Assembly (NCBI GenBank): GCA_023415825.1 | Contig: JAEZJF010000024.1 | Location: forward strand, 62,001-126,000 | From: Bacillota bacterium | GTDB lineage: Bacteria; Bacillota; Clostridia; DSM-8532 | Direction: 5' to 3' | Length of the DNA: 64,000 nt | Shown here: one piece after another, positions 52,672 through 61,759 of the stretch | Layout of the letters: the number at the start of each line of letters is the position of its first letter | Position numbering within the stretch: position 1 is the stretch's first letter | Position numbers and translations under genes: made by a program | The notes under the pieces: model-generated | Seen by the model: the letters and a program-made list of their open reading frames with translations, nothing else | Database searches by the model: none | Told to the model about the DNA's origin: nothing

Positions 52672-54195
52672 TTGTTAAAATTCTGGAAAAAGAAAAAAGA
52701 TGGTCAGCCATTTCTATATGAAGAAAAACCGGAACTTGAAAATTTTGAGTTGACTACTGAAAATATTAGAAATCAAATTAGCGATAGTAACGATATTATT
52801 TTCCGTGACCTTTATATAAACGGGCAAATGAATTTACCTGTGACACTTATTTTCGTTGACGGGTTAATCAATGGTAAGATTATGGACGACGATATTTTAA
52901 AGCCGTTATTGCAGGAAGCCGTTTTGACCCAGAATAAGGACAAAGACATTATCAAACATATCATGCATGGGGGTTTATACCATAATTCAGCCAAAGTCAG
53001 GGAAAAAATCGACGAATGCATTGAAGATATTTTAACCGGGGCTGTTGCTTTAATATTCGATAAGGAAAACAAGGCTATTACATTCGATATAAAGGGCTTT
53101 GAAAAAAGGTCCATAAGCGAGCCTTCCGGCGAGAATGTCATTAAAGGGGCAAAAGACTCATTTGTCGAAGTACTGCGTGTAAATACTGCCCTTATCCGCA
53201 GAAAAATTAAGACCCAAAACTTACGGATAAAGCAAACGAAGATCGGCCAACAAACTTTAACCGACGTTGCCGTTGTTTGGATTGAGGGGATAGCTAACCA
53301 ACACATTGTTGATGAACTTTTTAGACGTTTAGACAGCATCCAAATTGATGGTGCAATATCAGCAAGGTATATCGAAGAATTCATAATTGACAATAAATGG
53401 TCGATGTTCCCACAAGTGATATATACCGAAAGATCTGATAAGTTGTGTCAAAGCTTACTCGACGGAAGGGTAGGACTTGTTATTGACGGTCTGCCCACGG
53501 TTTATATCGTACCAGCCGTCTATAATATGTTTTTCGAAGCCCCTGAAGATTACGCCAATAATTACGTTGTAGCCTCATTCATCACTCTTTTACGGTATGC
53601 TTCATATTTTATTTCGCTCATTCTTCCAGCTTTTTATATTGCGATTACAACGTTTCATCAAGAAATGATACCGACTGACCTTACAATTTCAATTGTAACT
53701 AGTAAAGAGGGGGTGCCGTTTCCATCATTTATCGAAGTTACTGGTATGTTAATTGCATTTGAGCTGTTAATTGAAGCAGGGTTAAGGCTTCCAAAAGCAA
53801 TAGGTCAGGCTATTTCAATTGTTGGAGCGGTAATAGTTGGTCAGGCTGCTGTATCTGCAAAACTTGAATCTCCTACTGTAGTTATTATTGTAGCCTTATC
53901 AGGGATAGCAGGGTTTACCATGCCTAATCAGGATTTTTCAAATACTGTACGGATATGGAGGCTTATTTTGGTGGCATGTTCATCGATCGCTGGACTTTTT
54001 GGTATTGTAATAGGATTGTTAGTCATGGGATATAGAGCCGCAAAGATGGAAAGCTTCGGAGTACCATACCTAACACCATTTGCAGCTAGTGAGGGAAAAG
54101 AACTTGCTCAGGATACTATTTTTCGATTACCCCTATTTATGAGGAAAAAAAGGCCGACAAGCCTTAAAACCATTAATAAAAAAAGACAGGCATAA
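52672..54195 (+). CDS. gerKA: GerA-family spore germinant receptor A subunit
   Basis: This is a 507-residue protein with a TTG start at 52672, nine bases after AAAAGGAG. The N-terminal cytoplasmic domain (about 1-290) has the family features ENFELTTENIRNQ and FRDLYINGQ. The membrane domain follows, with four to five helices (YASYFISLILPAFYIAI, AFELLIEAGLRLP, VVIIVALSGIAGFTMP, WRLILVACSSIAGLFG) and the conserved LPKAIGQAISIVGA region. Subunit A forms part of the inner-spore-membrane ion channel opened by germinants. It starts an A-C-D-B operon. The exact paralogue (GerA or GerK) is uncertain. Confidence 0.9.
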   Translation: MLKFWKKKKDGQPFLYEEKPELENFELTTENIRNQISDSNDIIFRDLYINGQMNLPVTLIFVDGLINGKIMDDDILKPLLQEAVLTQNKDKDIIKHIMHGGLYHNSAKVREKIDECIEDILTGAVALIFDKENKAITFDIKGFEKRSISEPSGENVIKGAKDSFVEVLRVNTALIRRKIKTQNLRIKQTKIGQQTLTDVAVVWIEGIANQHIVDELFRRLDSIQIDGAISARYIEEFIIDNKWSMFPQVIYTERSDKLCQSLLDGRVGLVIDGLPTVYIVPAVYNMFFEAPEDYANNYVVASFITLLRYASYFISLILPAFYIAITTFHQEMIPTDLTISIVTSKEGVPFPSFIEVTGMLIAFELLIEAGLRLPKAIGQAISIVGAVIVGQAAVSAKLESPTVVIIVALSGIAGFTMPNQDFSNTVRIWRLILVACSSIAGLFGIVIGLLVMGYRAAKMESFGVPYLTPFAASEGKELAQDTIFRLPLFMRKKRPTSLKTINKKRQA

Positions 54196-54206
54196 GGAGG
54201 GACATT

Positions 54207-55424
54207 GTGCGAAAATTAATTTTCCTTATTGTGGCCTGTGCTGTGTTTTTATCTGGCTGCAAAGATGGAAGTATGCTACCGAAAAGGAACGAAATACAGC
54301 GTTTGGAAATGCTGAGGGTTATTGGATTGGACAAAAGTGAAGACTCCGAACTATTAAAAATAACTGTTACTTCAAAGAGGGAAGAAGGCGGGGGAGGAAA
54401 TGGTGGGGGAAATGGTGAAGGGAAGTCTAAGCCAAAAGCCATAGTTTTAACTTCGGAAGGGAAAACTATGTTTTCTGCGGAAAGGAAGTTTCAAACCTAT
54501 ACGGATAAAGAAGTATTTTTTGGTCATGTTGATTATTATTTAATTGGTGAAGAGGCAGCAAAGGAGGATCTCACTAAATATATAGATTTTTTTACCCGTG
54601 ACCATGAAATGCGTTTAGATTCACTGGTCTTTATTGTAAGAGGTGAAGCAAACCAAGTAATAAAAAAAAGTAGTACATCAGATTATTTTATAGCAGACCG
54701 TTTAGATGCTATCTCGAAAAATGCAAGTCTTTTATCGTTGTTAGGTGAAATGCGAATTTTGAAAATCATGGGAGAGCTTGACCAAAACGACATATTTGCT
54801 TTCGCAATACCATCTATTAAGCTGATACAACGTAAAGAGGCTATATCGGGAATTGAGAATCAGCCTGAAGAGGATCTGGAAATTGATGGGTATGGGATAA
54901 TAAAAGATTTTAAGCTAATCGGGTTTTTAAACAGGACGATAGCCCGCGGGTATAATTTCATACAAAACGAAGTAGAGGCAGGAACGATTGACATTATTGA
55001 CAAAACAGGAAAGTCTGTAGCAATGGAGATCTTGGGGAATTCAACAAAAATTATCCCAAGAGTTGAGAATGGAAAAGTTACCGGAATAACAATAAAATCT
55101 GTGTTTGAAACGAACATTGATGAAGTGCATTCAAGGGAAAATATTTTTACAGAAGATATTTTGCATTATTTGGAACAACAGCAGTCTGACCAAATTTTAA
55201 AAGATATGGAGAAATGTCTTGAATATGCAAAAGAGAATAGTGCTGATTTTTTGGGCATAGGAAAAGCGGTAAATTTAAAGCACCCAATAATATGGGAAAG
55301 AATAAAGGACCAATGGCCTACAATATTTAAAGACATTCCAATTATGATTAAAGTAGAGTCGAAAATCAATCGAACCTATGATATTCGAGAACCAAACGGA
55401 TATAAGGCAGGCGGTAAGCGTTGA
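54207..55424 (+). CDS. gerKC: GerC-family spore germinant receptor lipoprotein
   Basis: This is a 405-residue lipoprotein with a GTG start at 54207 after AAGGAGG. The lipobox LSGC puts lipidation at Cys18. The GerC fold includes MLRVIGLDKSED near the N-terminus. An insertion of repeated Gly/Glu (EEGGGGNGGGNGEGK) lies at about 57-72. Later motifs are VFFGHVDYYLIGEEAA and the C-terminal GIGKAVNLKHPIIWERI. It is anchored on the outer face of the inner spore membrane. It lies 11 bases after gerA, and its stop overlaps the TTG of the next gene. Confidence 0.9.
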   Translation: MRKLIFLIVACAVFLSGCKDGSMLPKRNEIQRLEMLRVIGLDKSEDSELLKITVTSKREEGGGGNGGGNGEGKSKPKAIVLTSEGKTMFSAERKFQTYTDKEVFFGHVDYYLIGEEAAKEDLTKYIDFFTRDHEMRLDSLVFIVRGEANQVIKKSSTSDYFIADRLDAISKNASLLSLLGEMRILKIMGELDQNDIFAFAIPSIKLIQRKEAISGIENQPEEDLEIDGYGIIKDFKLIGFLNRTIARGYNFIQNEVEAGTIDIIDKTGKSVAMEILGNSTKIIPRVENGKVTGITIKSVFETNIDEVHSRENIFTEDILHYLEQQQSDQILKDMEKCLEYAKENSADFLGIGKAVNLKHPIIWERIKDQWPTIFKDIPIMIKVESKINRTYDIREPNGYKAGGKR

Positions 55425-55627
55425 CAATAGCTGTTTTTATCGTTATTACAACTACTCTATTTTTCGTGGATTTTAAAAACCTTAAAAGTAAAGGACAAAA
55501 AAAGGACCTGTACTATTATGTCGCCTTAATGATTGTGACATTGGCATTAGGTTTATTGTGCCTAACAAACATATACCTCAAAAGTTTAGCAGGCTTTATC
55601 CTTCAATTATTTAATGTGAAAGGGTGA
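55421..55627 (+). CDS. Small two-helix membrane protein, germinant receptor D subunit
   Basis: This is a 68-residue protein with a TTG start overlapping the gerC stop (TTGA). Two transmembrane helices (TIAVFIVITTTLFFVDF and YVALMIVTLALGLLCLTNIY) are joined by a short basic loop (KNLKSKGQKK). D subunits of about 75 residues with two helices occur in some Bacillus germinant receptor operons and modulate their response. Position between C and B supports this reading. The function is inferred from context and topology only. Confidence 0.7.
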   Translation: MTIAVFIVITTTLFFVDFKNLKSKGQKKDLYYYVALMIVTLALGLLCLTNIYLKSLAGFILQLFNVKG

Positions 55628-55631
55628 GAAG

Positions 55632-56720
55632 ATGAAAGCTGAAAAAGAAAAAATAACAACAAGACAGCTAATGCTATTGTTTATTGTGTCTACCTTTTCT
55701 CCAGCAACAAGGGCTTTTCCAACATTTACAGCAAAGATAGCAAAGGAAGCTGGCTGGCTCTCACCTATTGTCGCATTTGCCGGGATGGTCATATTGGTTA
55801 TAGTTGTTCAATCCTTTTTTAAGAAAGATAAAAGCCTAAACTTGTCAGATGTGATTTACAATATCCTGGGAAAGATTATTGGTAGGGTAATAGTATCAGT
55901 ATATTTTGTTTGGATATTGCTTCTATTAGCCTTTTACGTAAGGAACTATGCCGAACGAATCCTAACATTGATATTGCCAAATACTACTATGAACTTTTTT
56001 ACTATTACTATGTTGCTTCTTGTCTTTTTCGTTGTGAGAGGGGGCATTGTATCATTAGTCAGACTGAATGAAGTTTTGTTTTTAGGGATTACTATAGCAT
56101 TTGGTATTACAACAATACTCTCTTTCTCTAACTTTGATATTACAAACATACTACCTGTCAGTTACAAGGATATATTGCCCATAACAAAAGCCGGTTATAT
56201 AATTTATGCAATTTGGGGAATTTTTCTTTTTATGTTTTTCTTTGCTGACAAGGTGAGTGATAAGGAACGGATAAAGAGACTTGGGATACGTTCAGCGTTC
56301 TTTCTTTTGTGTGTTTCGACCGCACTTATTGCTGTGACAATAGGTGGTTTGGGACAATCGCTGACAACACGAATTTCCGTACCTTATTTTGTAACAATAA
56401 AAAATATTTCAATTTTAAACATATTAGAACGCTTCGAATCGGTAATCCTATCAATTTGGGTAGCTGCAGACTTTGTAATCATCTCAACATTAATGTATAT
56501 TTTAGTTAGTATTATGAAATCGCTTTTCAAACTTTCAGGTACAAAATCATTTGTCAGTCCTCTTACTCTCATTACTTATTTTTTAACTATCGGCATTGCT
56601 AAAAACCATTTTGAGTTAGAATCCTTTTTAGAATACATTGTGCTGCCATTTAGTGTTATTTTGGAGTTTGCCGCCCCGATTGTCTTATTTGCAATAGGTA
56701 AGGTGCGGAAAGTAATTTAA
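55632..56720 (+). CDS. gerKB: GerB-family spore germinant receptor permease subunit
   Basis: This is a 362-residue APC-superfamily membrane protein with about ten helices. It opens with KEKITTRQLMLLFIVSTFSPA and contains VVFFVVRGGIVSLVRLNEVLF-like and DKVSDKERIKRLGIRSAFF segments typical of GerB/GerKB. The B subunit binds the nutrient germinant in the core of the receptor. It is five bases after the D subunit, and a stop follows at 56718-56720. Specificity, such as amino acid or sugar, cannot be read from sequence. Confidence 0.9.
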   Translation: MKAEKEKITTRQLMLLFIVSTFSPATRAFPTFTAKIAKEAGWLSPIVAFAGMVILVIVVQSFFKKDKSLNLSDVIYNILGKIIGRVIVSVYFVWILLLLAFYVRNYAERILTLILPNTTMNFFTITMLLLVFFVVRGGIVSLVRLNEVLFLGITIAFGITTILSFSNFDITNILPVSYKDILPITKAGYIIYAIWGIFLFMFFFADKVSDKERIKRLGIRSAFFLLCVSTALIAVTIGGLGQSLTTRISVPYFVTIKNISILNILERFESVILSIWVAADFVIISTLMYILVSIMKSLFKLSGTKSFVSPLTLITYFLTIGIAKNHFELESFLEYIVLPFSVILEFAAPIVLFAIGKVRKVI

Positions 56721-56807
56721 GGCTTTTTTAACCATGGACCCCGGAGGCACCGTTCATATAGCTAGTCTCCATCGGCCAACGAAGACAGTATCAATGTGGC
56801 ATCGCTA

Positions 56808-58115
56808 TCATCTTTTAAACCCTAAATCCGTGTTATTGTTAAGATAGCTTTCAAGACTTTCAAACATGAGCTGTCCACGAACGGGTTTATAGTAAACCCC
56901 TGCAATCTCTGTGAGAATCTCCTTATCCTCTGTTTCATAAAAGTTTACGGTGATATTGTCCGCTTCCGTTTTACCCAATATGCTTGTCATGACCAGGCGG
57001 CCCCCCTGGGCGTCTGTTTTCTCTGCACGGTAGTAGGATAGAATTTGCATCAGCCCTTCCCTTGACCAGGCGGGATTCTCACAAAGAACTTCATCTCCGT
57101 TGGTTTGGTTCCGAATAAAAAGATAGGAAATTTCATCTTTATTAAAAGGTATGAGATCGGATAGACGGGGGTATATACTGCCCTGTTTGTATAAGGATTG
57201 AACGGCAGCACTCAACTCTTCTGATATGGGAATATAGCCGCCAAAGGTATAGGCCATATTGACGGATGGGTAGAACTGCATATGAATGGCCATGCCGTCT
57301 GCAAAAATAAGGTTGACGGGTACCCGGTAGCTTGTTTGTTTAGTAGCTTGATCCATTTCGCCATAGTTCCGAAGGGATAGGCCCGGAATCTCCTTGTTCA
57401 TAAGAGAAATCAGGTCAAGGTCCTCCGATGTATGCATCCATGCACCATTTTCCTCATCGCGCAGTTCCACGGAGACAATTTCAGGACGGTCCGACAGCAT
57501 ATTGAAAACCTCAGTCATGGTAAGGTTTAGTGGCTCATTGATATCGGATACATGCTTACGGCAGCGATAAAATGGTGCATAGGAACCACCAAAGTTAACG
57601 AGTATAGCACTTTTCCTGTTAACATTTTTTATTTCATAAACCTCAGTACCAACATCATAAGTACTCGAAAAGTCAGGCGGTGTACCCTTATAAACCTTTC
57701 CTTTAAGGTCAAGGGTCACCTCACCCAGCTTATTTCCCTTCATAGACACATAATCATTTTTGTCAGACAAACCCATTGAATAGCGCAGCCACTCAATGGG
57801 CTCATAAGCATATCCATCCAAATAGACTACTGAAATATAACTGGCCGCCTCTTTAGGATTTTCTGATATAATCTCGAATTTTTCAGCCTTGCTCTTATCG
57901 GAAGCTTCTAATCCTGGCTTATTAAGTATGGCCGGGACTAGAGTGATGATTATAACGATTAGAAGAGACAGGATGGCCAGTGCAGGTACAAGGCGTATGG
58001 CTCTGCTGCGGTTTCTACGATTTCCCGGCTTCAATGCAGCCTCCATCTTTGTCAGGAAGTCTTCTCCGGCCTTTATCTTATTCATTGCTGACTGATAGTT
58101 TTCCTTAAACATCAA
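56808..58115 (-). CDS. Probable membrane anti-sigma factor partner of the ECF sigma factor
   Basis: This is a 435-residue bitopic protein. A short cytoplasmic N-terminus (about 1-38, with a helical stretch KIKAGEDFLTKMEAAL) and one transmembrane helix (about 44-63, LVPALAILSLLIVIIITLVP) are followed by a 370-residue extracellular domain without a recognised fold. No zinc anti-sigma motif (HxxxCxxC) is present. The gene overlaps the ECF sigma gene by 11 bases, which is the usual arrangement for an anti-sigma factor. The assignment is by context. Confidence 0.7.
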   Translation of the reverse strand: MMFKENYQSAMNKIKAGEDFLTKMEAALKPGNRRNRSRAIRLVPALAILSLLIVIIITLVPAILNKPGLEASDKSKAEKFEIISENPKEAASYISVVYLDGYAYEPIEWLRYSMGLSDKNDYVSMKGNKLGEVTLDLKGKVYKGTPPDFSSTYDVGTEVYEIKNVNRKSAILVNFGGSYAPFYRCRKHVSDINEPLNLTMTEVFNMLSDRPEIVSVELRDEENGAWMHTSEDLDLISLMNKEIPGLSLRNYGEMDQATKQTSYRVPVNLIFADGMAIHMQFYPSVNMAYTFGGYIPISEELSAAVQSLYKQGSIYPRLSDLIPFNKDEISYLFIRNQTNGDEVLCENPAWSREGLMQILSYYRAEKTDAQGGRLVMTSILGKTEADNITVNFYETEDKEILTEIAGVYYKPVRGQLMFESLESYLNNNTDLGFKR

Positions 58116-58590
58116 GCTCCTCCTCCAATTTTGATTTCAGAATATTGCGGGCCCGATGGAGTTGTGAAGCCACTGTTGAGGCCTTTCGTCCCAACAATTG
58201 TCCGATTTCCAATACGCTGTATCCCTCAATATAGAACAAATGAATAACACTTCGATATTTAACAGGCAGCTGCTGTACAGCACTCAGTACATTGTTTTCC
58301 TCAGGTGTAAAGGGTATGTTATACTCCTCCAATGGCTGAGTTTTAACAAACCATGAAGACCTTAAACGATTTTTGCTGAGATTAATGGCAACCCGAAGCA
58401 GCCACGCCTTCCGATGCTCCTCACTTTCAAAAACCGGTTGGCGATCCATTAGCTTTACAAAGGTATCCTGAGCAAGCTCCTCTGCATCATGGATATTCTT
58501 TACATATGAAAAACACACCCGAACCAGCATGTCTGTATATCTTGACACGGCCTCCATAACAGAATCGTTCGTACGCAACGATTCACCCAT
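58105..58590 (-). CDS. ECF-type RNA polymerase sigma factor
   Basis: This is a 161-residue sigma factor. The start is ATG 58590 behind AAAGGGGG; an extension to 58641 has no site. Region 2 has DAEELAQDTFVKLM. Region 4 has the helix-turn-helix YSVLEIGQLLGRKASTVASQL and ends ARNILKSKLEEEL. It directs RNA polymerase to stress or envelope genes under control of the downstream membrane protein. A 220-base gap upstream holds only the terminator at 58757; I did not identify an autoregulatory promoter. Confidence 0.92.
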   Translation of the reverse strand: MGESLRTNDSVMEAVSRYTDMLVRVCFSYVKNIHDAEELAQDTFVKLMDRQPVFESEEHRKAWLLRVAINLSKNRLRSSWFVKTQPLEEYNIPFTPEENNVLSAVQQLPVKYRSVIHLFYIEGYSVLEIGQLLGRKASTVASQLHRARNILKSKLEEELDV

Positions 58591-58756
58591 TGAAACGCCC
58601 CCTTTGACAGTAATACAATTTATATCTGCATTATATTGCATGTTAATTTATATTTGAAAACTATTTTTCAGCAAGCTCCAAAACAAAGGTGATGGCTCGA
58701 AAAAAGAAGAGGTGTACGTTTCGTTATTTTTAGTGCATTATCCAGGATTTTAAGCA

Positions 58757-58791
58757 AAAACAGCACTTAATTTTTTATTAAGCACTGTTTT
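58757..58791 (-). terminator. Terminator of the sugar transporter operon
   Basis: AAAACAG and CTTAAT pair with ATTAAG and CTGTTTT around a TTTTT loop, with a two-base internal mismatch. On the minus strand TTTTTGCTT follows. It lies about 70 bases after the oxidoreductase stop. Confidence 0.75.
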
Positions 58792-58861
58792 CCTGCCATC
58801 TATTACAATTTCATGGTTTTTGTAGATTGTAATTTAAAAAATCCTCCCTTTAATAACAAAA

Positions 58862-59878
58862 CTATTTAAGAGGAAGTTTGACCGGTTTTCCTATTGATGC
58901 AGACAAATCCGCCGCAAATACAATTTCCTGGGTCTTGATAGCGTCATCTAGACCTACTATAGACTCTTTATCATTAATGATGCAATCCATAAAATGGTCG
59001 ATCTCATCCGGGAACGGATGATGTGTTACGTCGCCGCTGTCAGGAGTAGTAACGGGTATCTCCATAAACCCCTTCTGCTGGGTTATTTTTTCTGGTGAAT
59101 AAAGCTTATTGTTCAATAACGATCCTTTGTCCCCAAACAAATGCAAATTGAATATGTATGGGGAGATGGCATCATAACTGCTTCCAATTTTACCGACAGC
59201 ACCGTTCTTAAACTTTAAAAGCAAAACCAAGGTCCCATCGAATTCCAGATCTTCACGGCATTTGCTGGAATAAGCCACAACCTCTTCTACCTCATCCTGT
59301 ATAAACCATCTCATTGCATCGACCGCATGGCATCCACCGGCAAGCAGCGAGCTTCCACCGACCCCCTTTTTACAGGTCCACTCATAGCACGGGTAGCTTT
59401 CAGTAACACGATGAAAATAATCGGTTTCTGCATAATAAAGCTTACCTACAAATTCATCCAGCATATTTTTTGCTGTCATAAATAATGGGTTCCATCGGAG
59501 AACATAACCCACAAGGGTCTTGACACCGGCTTTGTCTACAGCGTCTTTCATAAGCTTTGCATCTTCCCAGTTGAGCGCGATGGGCTTTTCAATTAATATG
59601 TGCTTTCCGGCTTGTGCTGCTTTTATAGTCTGTTCCGCGTGCATATGGTTTGGCGTACAGATACACACGATATCGACGGCAGGATCTTTTAAAGCTTCAT
59701 CATAATCGGAATAAACATTCACATCCGGAATATTGCACTCTTCAGCTTTTGCTCTTCCTTTTTCCAGACTCCTGGAAACAATGGCAACCACTTTTGAATT
59801 CGGATTCATCTCAAATGCGCGGATATGTTCGCTTGATACCCATCCTGTTCCAACAATAAGTACTCCATACCGTTTCAT
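58862..59878 (-). CDS. Gfo/Idh/MocA family NAD(P)-dependent oxidoreductase
   Basis: This is a 338-residue dehydrogenase. The N-terminal Rossmann fold has GVLIVGTGWVSSEHIRAF. The conserved block is EKPIALNWEDAKLM with the family lysine, and GGCHAVDAMRWF carries the usual histidine region. It oxidises or reduces a sugar or cyclitol such as inositol; the substrate is not known. It is the last gene of the transporter operon, four bases after the isomerase gene. Confidence 0.87.
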   Translation of the reverse strand: MKRYGVLIVGTGWVSSEHIRAFEMNPNSKVVAIVSRSLEKGRAKAEECNIPDVNVYSDYDEALKDPAVDIVCICTPNHMHAEQTIKAAQAGKHILIEKPIALNWEDAKLMKDAVDKAGVKTLVGYVLRWNPLFMTAKNMLDEFVGKLYYAETDYFHRVTESYPCYEWTCKKGVGGSSLLAGGCHAVDAMRWFIQDEVEEVVAYSSKCREDLEFDGTLVLLLKFKNGAVGKIGSSYDAISPYIFNLHLFGDKGSLLNNKLYSPEKITQQKGFMEIPVTTPDSGDVTHHPFPDEIDHFMDCIINDKESIVGLDDAIKTQEIVFAADLSASIGKPVKLPLK

Positions 59879-59882
59879 GCTT

Positions 59883-60773
59883 TCATACCTCCGACTTCTT
59901 ATTAATTAAATGATTTACAGTATTCCTTGCATATTCTAATGATTCATAAACCATGTACTGTGCGGGTGGTATAAGTTCGACAATCAAATCTCCCTCAAAC
60001 CCGATCCTGTTTAGTGAGTTTATGACCTTTAGATAATTGACATCGCCGTCCAGTATATTGGTAAATCCATTTATATTATCAATGGACATCCTGAAATCCT
60101 TAACATGCAGTTTTTTTATCCGTTGACCCAATGTTAAAATCCATTGCTCGGGGTAGCCAAAGGTTCGCGCGTTTGCAACGTCAAAATAAATACCGACATT
60201 GGGCTTGTTCATTTCGTCCACAAACCGGTTCATCTCAATAGGACTGTATAAAAAATTATTCCAAACATTTTCAATTGCAAGGTTTATTTCAGGAGCAAAA
60301 TCAGCCAGATTTGATATACGCTTTTGTACGCGGTCGTAGGCTTCCTCATACCTCATATCTTCTGTCAACATTCCTGGTATTACTAATACGGTGTCAGCCT
60401 CCAGCATTTGGGCAGCCTCTATCATTTTTTTTATGGCGTCCTGACTTTTTTGTGCAGTACTTTTTTCCGGTGATGTAAGCGGATATATTGAAAAACTTAT
60501 AATTCCGCCTACACTGCTAATCCTTATTCCAATATCCTGGGCCAGCTTTTTAAGCTCCATTATATCTTCACTGTTACTATCAACATTAAGCAAGCGGTTA
60601 CAGTAGTTGCTTATATTAAGCGCATCGGTAACACCACTAATGGAGCCACTCCGAGAATTACCGGCTGTAAAACAGACTTCAAACGAATCAAATCCTATGT
60701 TTTTTGAAAGGGTCATCGCATCTTTCACATCGTAACTGGTAGGCCAGCAAAATTGATTAACTCCAACTTTCAT
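59883..60773 (-). CDS. Sugar phosphate isomerase/epimerase (xylose-isomerase-like TIM barrel)
   Basis: This is a 296-residue AP-endonuclease-2/xylose-isomerase-like barrel (PF01261). Metal-ligand regions are visible: LAIENVWNNF (Glu), GIYFDVANARTF (Asp), KKLHVKDFRM (His) and DLIVELIPP (Glu). Members include IolE, UlaE and hydroxypyruvate isomerase. Together with the oxidoreductase and the transporter it suggests catabolism of a sugar or cyclitol. The start overlaps the preceding permease stop by four bases (ATGA). Confidence 0.85.
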   Translation of the reverse strand: MKVGVNQFCWPTSYDVKDAMTLSKNIGFDSFEVCFTAGNSRSGSISGVTDALNISNYCNRLLNVDSNSEDIMELKKLAQDIGIRISSVGGIISFSIYPLTSPEKSTAQKSQDAIKKMIEAAQMLEADTVLVIPGMLTEDMRYEEAYDRVQKRISNLADFAPEINLAIENVWNNFLYSPIEMNRFVDEMNKPNVGIYFDVANARTFGYPEQWILTLGQRIKKLHVKDFRMSIDNINGFTNILDGDVNYLKVINSLNRIGFEGDLIVELIPPAQYMVYESLEYARNTVNHLINKKSEV

Positions 60774-61759
60774 GCCATAAGCTCCTTTCTGTTTTTTAAG
60801 AGTCCTTGACCTGCAACTACGCTGAATATAATAACGCCCTGAATGATCAGCTTTCCAACTTCACCTATATTAATCATAGTAAGTATGGCAAATAAGAGCA
60901 TCATGAAAAACGTACCCAGCACAACACCCCACACTCCACCTTTTCCTCCTTCTATCGCGTTACCGCCGATAAGAACTGCAGCCAGGGAATTGGTAATATA
61001 GTCGCTTCCAAGAGTAAGAGATGTTGTACCGATATAACCCGAAGCCACCATCCCGGCCACCGCTGCTAAAGTCGAGGAAAGGATGTATGTAGAAAACTTT
61101 ATAGCATCCGCATTAATACCAGACAATCTTGCTGCTGAATCATTACCCCCAACCGCATAAATTTTACGGCCAAAAGTTGTTCGGCTTAATGCCAGCCACA
61201 CTGCAAGAGCAAGGAATATCCAAATAATTGTTGAGTAGGGGAATACCTCGAAGATGAAGCCATTCCCTAATTTTTTTAAAACCGGTGATACATTTCCGCT
61301 TGGTGATCCTTTTGTATAGACAAGACAAACTCCCTGAAGTATGGACATGGTGCAAAGCGTCATAATAAAAGGGGCAATTTTTAGTTTTATAACACCAACA
61401 CCATTTATTACCCCGCATGTAATACCCATTGCCAGGCAAACAAAAACTGCCGGAATGAAATTTTTATCCTGTCCTCGCATTAATGAAACAGCAAATACGT
61501 TTGTTAACGTAACTACGCTCCCGACAGAAAGGTCAATTCCTCCCGCCAGTATCACCAAAGCCTGCCCCAATACCACAATTCCCAGCGCAGAGGATTGCCG
61601 CGTTATATTCATGGTTTGCCCCAATGTAACGCTACCCGGCCGCAGTACACCCTGTATTAAGAATAAGACAAGGATGCTGATAAATAATATGAATATTTGT
61701 CTCTTTGGTTTGAACCTTATATTTCTTTTTTGAGAAACAGAAGAATTTTTATTAATCAT
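60770..61759 (-). CDS. RbsC-family sugar ABC transporter permease 2
   Basis: This is a 329-residue permease of the ribose/xylose/galactose type with eight to ten helices. The family motif LAGGIDLSVGSVV is intact near residue 75. Later, LAAVLIGGNAIEGGKGGVWG is the conserved coupling region. It overlaps the upstream permease by four bases and probably forms a heterodimeric channel with it. No substrate-binding protein is visible in the window, so it probably lies beyond the right edge. Confidence 0.9.
   Translation of the reverse strand: MINKNSSVSQKRNIRFKPKRQIFILFISILVLFLIQGVLRPGSVTLGQTMNITRQSSALGIVVLGQALVILAGGIDLSVGSVVTLTNVFAVSLMRGQDKNFIPAVFVCLAMGITCGVINGVGVIKLKIAPFIMTLCTMSILQGVCLVYTKGSPSGNVSPVLKKLGNGFIFEVFPYSTIIWIFLALAVWLALSRTTFGRKIYAVGGNDSAARLSGINADAIKFSTYILSSTLAAVAGMVASGYIGTTSLTLGSDYITNSLAAVLIGGNAIEGGKGGVWGVVLGTFFMMLLFAILTMINIGEVGKLIIQGVIIFSVVAGQGLLKNRKELMA

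Noticed and set aside
49494..56807. Prophage or integrative element with att sites at tRNA-Ser
   Set aside because: I found no second copy of the tRNA 3' end (TTCAAATCCCACCTCTTCC) near 56720-56807, and there is no integrase gene. The stretch remains only a possible island.
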